Below are positions 15,367 through 17,145 of a stretch of DNA of 17,145 bases, piece after piece. Position numbers and translations under genes: made by a program. The notes below the pieces were generated by a model. The model worked only from the letters and a program-made list of their open reading frames with translations. It was not told where the DNA came from and ran no database searches. Location of the stretch: positions 1 to 17,145 of the forward strand of contig CALHAO010000413.1 in the NCBI GenBank assembly GCA_937931765.1, written 5' to 3'. The stretch comes from an uncultured Thiotrichaceae bacterium (GTDB lineage Bacteria; Pseudomonadota; Gammaproteobacteria; Thiotrichales; Thiotrichaceae). Numbering within the stretch: position 1 is the first letter of the stretch; each line of letters starts with the position of its first letter.

Positions 15367-16110
15367 TTAATTTAGTTCAGCTACTTCCTTGCTCTGCGGG
15401 AATTTGCCTAGCAAGCGGTTTGCGCACTCTTCGGTTTGTTTGCCGTCATGTAGCGCACGATTTGTTTTATAACACAATAATAGGGTTTCCGGTGTATCCG
15501 GATGGCGTTCAGTATACCGGTAAAGAAATGCTTGTGCTTTAGCATTTTCACCTCGATTATAGGATATTTCTGCCATGTGGAACAAAGCCGAAGGTGAATA
15601 CGGTTGTAGCGCCAGTGCCTTACGCAGATATTCCTCACTTTGCGCATGATTGCCTTTATTCTTTAAACAGATACCCGCGTTGCTATAGGCAAAGGCTGGC
15701 GTTTTATACAGCGGATCACTGGCGGCAGTCATAAAAGCGGCCACTGCTTGTTGCGTATCGCCGGACTTGCATAAAAAAGAGCCGTAGTTGTTTAATAACT
15801 CAGGGTTTTTACCATCTTGTGCCATAGCCTTGCGAAAATAGGTGCCTGCTTTAGCATTATCACCCAATCTTTCTTGTAACAATGCATAATAATGTTGTGC
15901 TTCCGGTGAGTTACTGTCGCTTTTTAACGCTTTTTCTAAATACTGTTTCGCTAACCCAAGACGGTTGCGTTGTAAATAACCTGCTCCCAGCTGAGCTTGA
16001 TAGCCTGCTGCCTTTTTTGGATTTTTCTTAAGTGAAGAGCCAGTTGATGTACAGCCACTGATTAATACGGCTGTTACACAAACCGCAGTCATCAATGCGC
16101 TAGTGTTCAT
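15367..16110 (-). CDS. pilW: Type IV pilus biogenesis/stability lipoprotein PilW
   Basis: PilW (called PilF in Pseudomonas) is an outer-membrane TPR lipoprotein that acts as pilotin, helping the PilQ secretin reach and assemble in the outer membrane. The 247-residue product begins with a lipoprotein signal whose lipobox is LISGC, so C20 would be lipidated. TPR repeats follow to about residue 230, for example AGYLQRNRLGLAKQYLEKAL, PEAQHYYALLQERLGDNAKA and ALFHMAEISYNRGENAKAQAF. Its ATG overlaps the rlmN stop by 4 bases (ATGA), so the two are translationally coupled. This gene order is conserved in gammaproteobacteria. No other pilus genes are in the window. Confidence 0.93.
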   Translation of the reverse strand: MNTSALMTAVCVTAVLISGCTSTGSSLKKNPKKAAGYQAQLGAGYLQRNRLGLAKQYLEKALKSDSNSPEAQHYYALLQERLGDNAKAGTYFRKAMAQDGKNPELLNNYGSFLCKSGDTQQAVAAFMTAASDPLYKTPAFAYSNAGICLKNKGNHAQSEEYLRKALALQPYSPSALFHMAEISYNRGENAKAQAFLYRYTERHPDTPETLLLCYKTNRALHDGKQTEECANRLLGKFPQSKEVAELN

Positions 16111-17145
16111 TTTGGTATTGCCTTCTCTATGCGGGCAAAATGGATTTCTCTGCGGCTCCGGTCATTTACTTCCCCAGCTAACTGACCACAGGCTGCATCA
16201 ATATCATCGCCTCGTGTTTTTCTTGTCATAACAGTATAACCGGCATTTATGAGGATGTCGCGAAAACGGTAAATACGGTTGTTGCTGGAGCGCTTATAGC
16301 GTGTATCCGGGAATGGGTTGAACGGTATCAGATTGATTTTAGAGGGAATTCCTTTGAGAAGTTCGGCCAATTCATGTGCATGTTCATCTTTGTCATTGAC
16401 GCCATCAAGCATCACATATTCCCAGGTGATGTGCTTACGCTGAGTGGATTTTTTATCCAGAAAACGCCGACACTCATCCAGTAATTTGGCAATAGGGTAC
16501 TTGCGGTTAACCGGCACCAGTTGGTCACGCAATGCATCGTTGGGTGCATGCAAGGACACCGCTAATGAGACATCTAATCTATTGCCCAGTTTGTCTAATG
16601 CGGGTAGCACACCTGAAGTACTGACAGTGACACGGCGGCGACTGAGTCCGTAAGCATTGTCATCCATCATCAGCTGCAGAGCTGATACAACAGGTTCAAA
16701 ATTCAGCAGTGGCTCACCCATGCCCATCATCACCACATTGGTCACTACACGCGGGCCTTTCGGATCACTTTGCAGGGTGCGTTTGGCAATCCATAGCTGA
16801 CCAATAATTTCTGCGACAGTCAGGTTGCGATTGAAACCTTGGCGTGCCGTGGAGCAAAACGTGCAGTCCAGCGCACAGCCTACCTGCGAGGATATGCACA
16901 ATGTGCCACGATCATCTTCCGGGATATAAACCATTTCGATGGCATTACCACCATCCAGTCGTAATGCCCATTTGTGCGTGCCATCAACAGAACTTTGTTC
17001 CATGACAACTTCAGGTGCTTTGATTTCAGCGTGTTCCTGAAGAAATAAACGCAAGTCCTTGCTGAGGTTGGTCATCTGACCGACATCATCAACACTCATT
17101 TGGTGCAGCCATTTGATGACTTGTGTGGCACGAAAGGGTTTTTCA
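16107..17145 (-). CDS. rlmN: Dual-specificity 23S rRNA/tRNA C2-methyladenine methyltransferase RlmN (5' end beyond window)
   Basis: RlmN is a radical-SAM enzyme that methylates C2 of A2503 in 23S rRNA and A37 in some tRNAs. The ATG at 17099 is internal. The frame stays open to the window edge and its extra 15 codons read EKPFRATQVIKWLHQ, the conserved N-terminal region of RlmN, so the true start lies outside; roughly 20-30 residues are missing. The cluster-binding CxxxCxxC is CALDCTFC. The catalytic cysteine pair is present: one 7 residues before the cluster motif (LCISSQVGC) and one near the end (AACGQLAGE). MMGMGEPLLN and SLHAPND, other family motifs, are intact. It overlaps pilW by 4 bases. 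Confidence 0.97.
   Translation of the reverse strand, partial: EKPFRATQVIKWLHQMSVDDVGQMTNLSKDLRLFLQEHAEIKAPEVVMEQSSVDGTHKWALRLDGGNAIEMVYIPEDDRGTLCISSQVGCALDCTFCSTARQGFNRNLTVAEIIGQLWIAKRTLQSDPKGPRVVTNVVMMGMGEPLLNFEPVVSALQLMMDDNAYGLSRRRVTVSTSGVLPALDKLGNRLDVSLAVSLHAPNDALRDQLVPVNRKYPIAKLLDECRRFLDKKSTQRKHITWEYVMLDGVNDKDEHAHELAELLKGIPSKINLIPFNPFPDTRYKRSSNNRIYRFRDILINAGYTVMTRKTRGDDIDAACGQLAGEVNDRSRREIHFARIEKAIPK

Noticed and set aside
16107..17099. RlmN beginning at the ATG at 17099
   Set aside because: The frame continues to the window edge with conserved RlmN N-terminal residues, so this ATG is internal and the gene is cut by the window.

Overview
This 17.1 kb window is ordinary chromosomal DNA from a Gram-negative bacterium, most likely a gammaproteobacterium. 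The main evidence is the right half, whose minus-strand order rlmN-pilW-rodZ-hisS-yfgM-der is a gammaproteobacterial hallmark. Outer-membrane barrel genes and a pilotin-like PilW lipoprotein agree with this. Base composition looks close to 50 % G+C or slightly below by eye. A sulfur-oxidiser lineage such as Thiotrichales is possible, but that is a guess. There are no tRNAs, rRNAs, insertion sequences, CRISPR arrays, phage genes or recognisable defence genes. Coding density is high and no gap between genes exceeds about 220 bases.

Left part (1-4348, all minus strand): the start of a HEAT-repeat-like protein cut by the window edge, the excision-repair helicase uvrB, two tandem small outer-membrane beta-barrel genes that are diverged paralogues, and an FmdB-type zinc-ribbon gene. 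Middle part (4429-6968, plus strand): a compact cluster of a YbbO-like short-chain dehydrogenase, a small acidic protein of unknown function, and a DUF1343/NamZ-type exo-muramidase without a signal peptide. A short convergent gap with a strong hairpin follows, then a minus-strand SLC13-type permease with two RCK_C (TrkA-C) domains.

Right part (9175-17145, all minus strand): rlmN (open at the window edge), pilW, rodZ, hisS, yfgM, der and a DUF2183/App1-type phosphatase. Tight spacing or overlaps (4-bp rlmN/pilW overlap, about 14 bp pilW/rodZ, 8 bp rodZ/hisS, 1 bp der/app1) point to operon transcription. A large hairpin separates hisS from yfgM, and a possible promoter precedes der. Compared with E. 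coli, ispG (normally between rodZ and hisS) and bamB (normally between yfgM and der) are absent. The genes cover rRNA/tRNA methylation, type IV pilus secretin assembly, cell shape, histidyl-tRNA charging, periplasmic chaperoning and ribosome assembly.

I found no convincing new multi-gene system. The items most worth a second look are the paired acidic barrels with a shared cysteine pair, the uncharacterised acidic protein next to a signal-less NamZ, the greatly enlarged RodZ, the two gene losses in the der cluster, and several structured intergenic RNAs.
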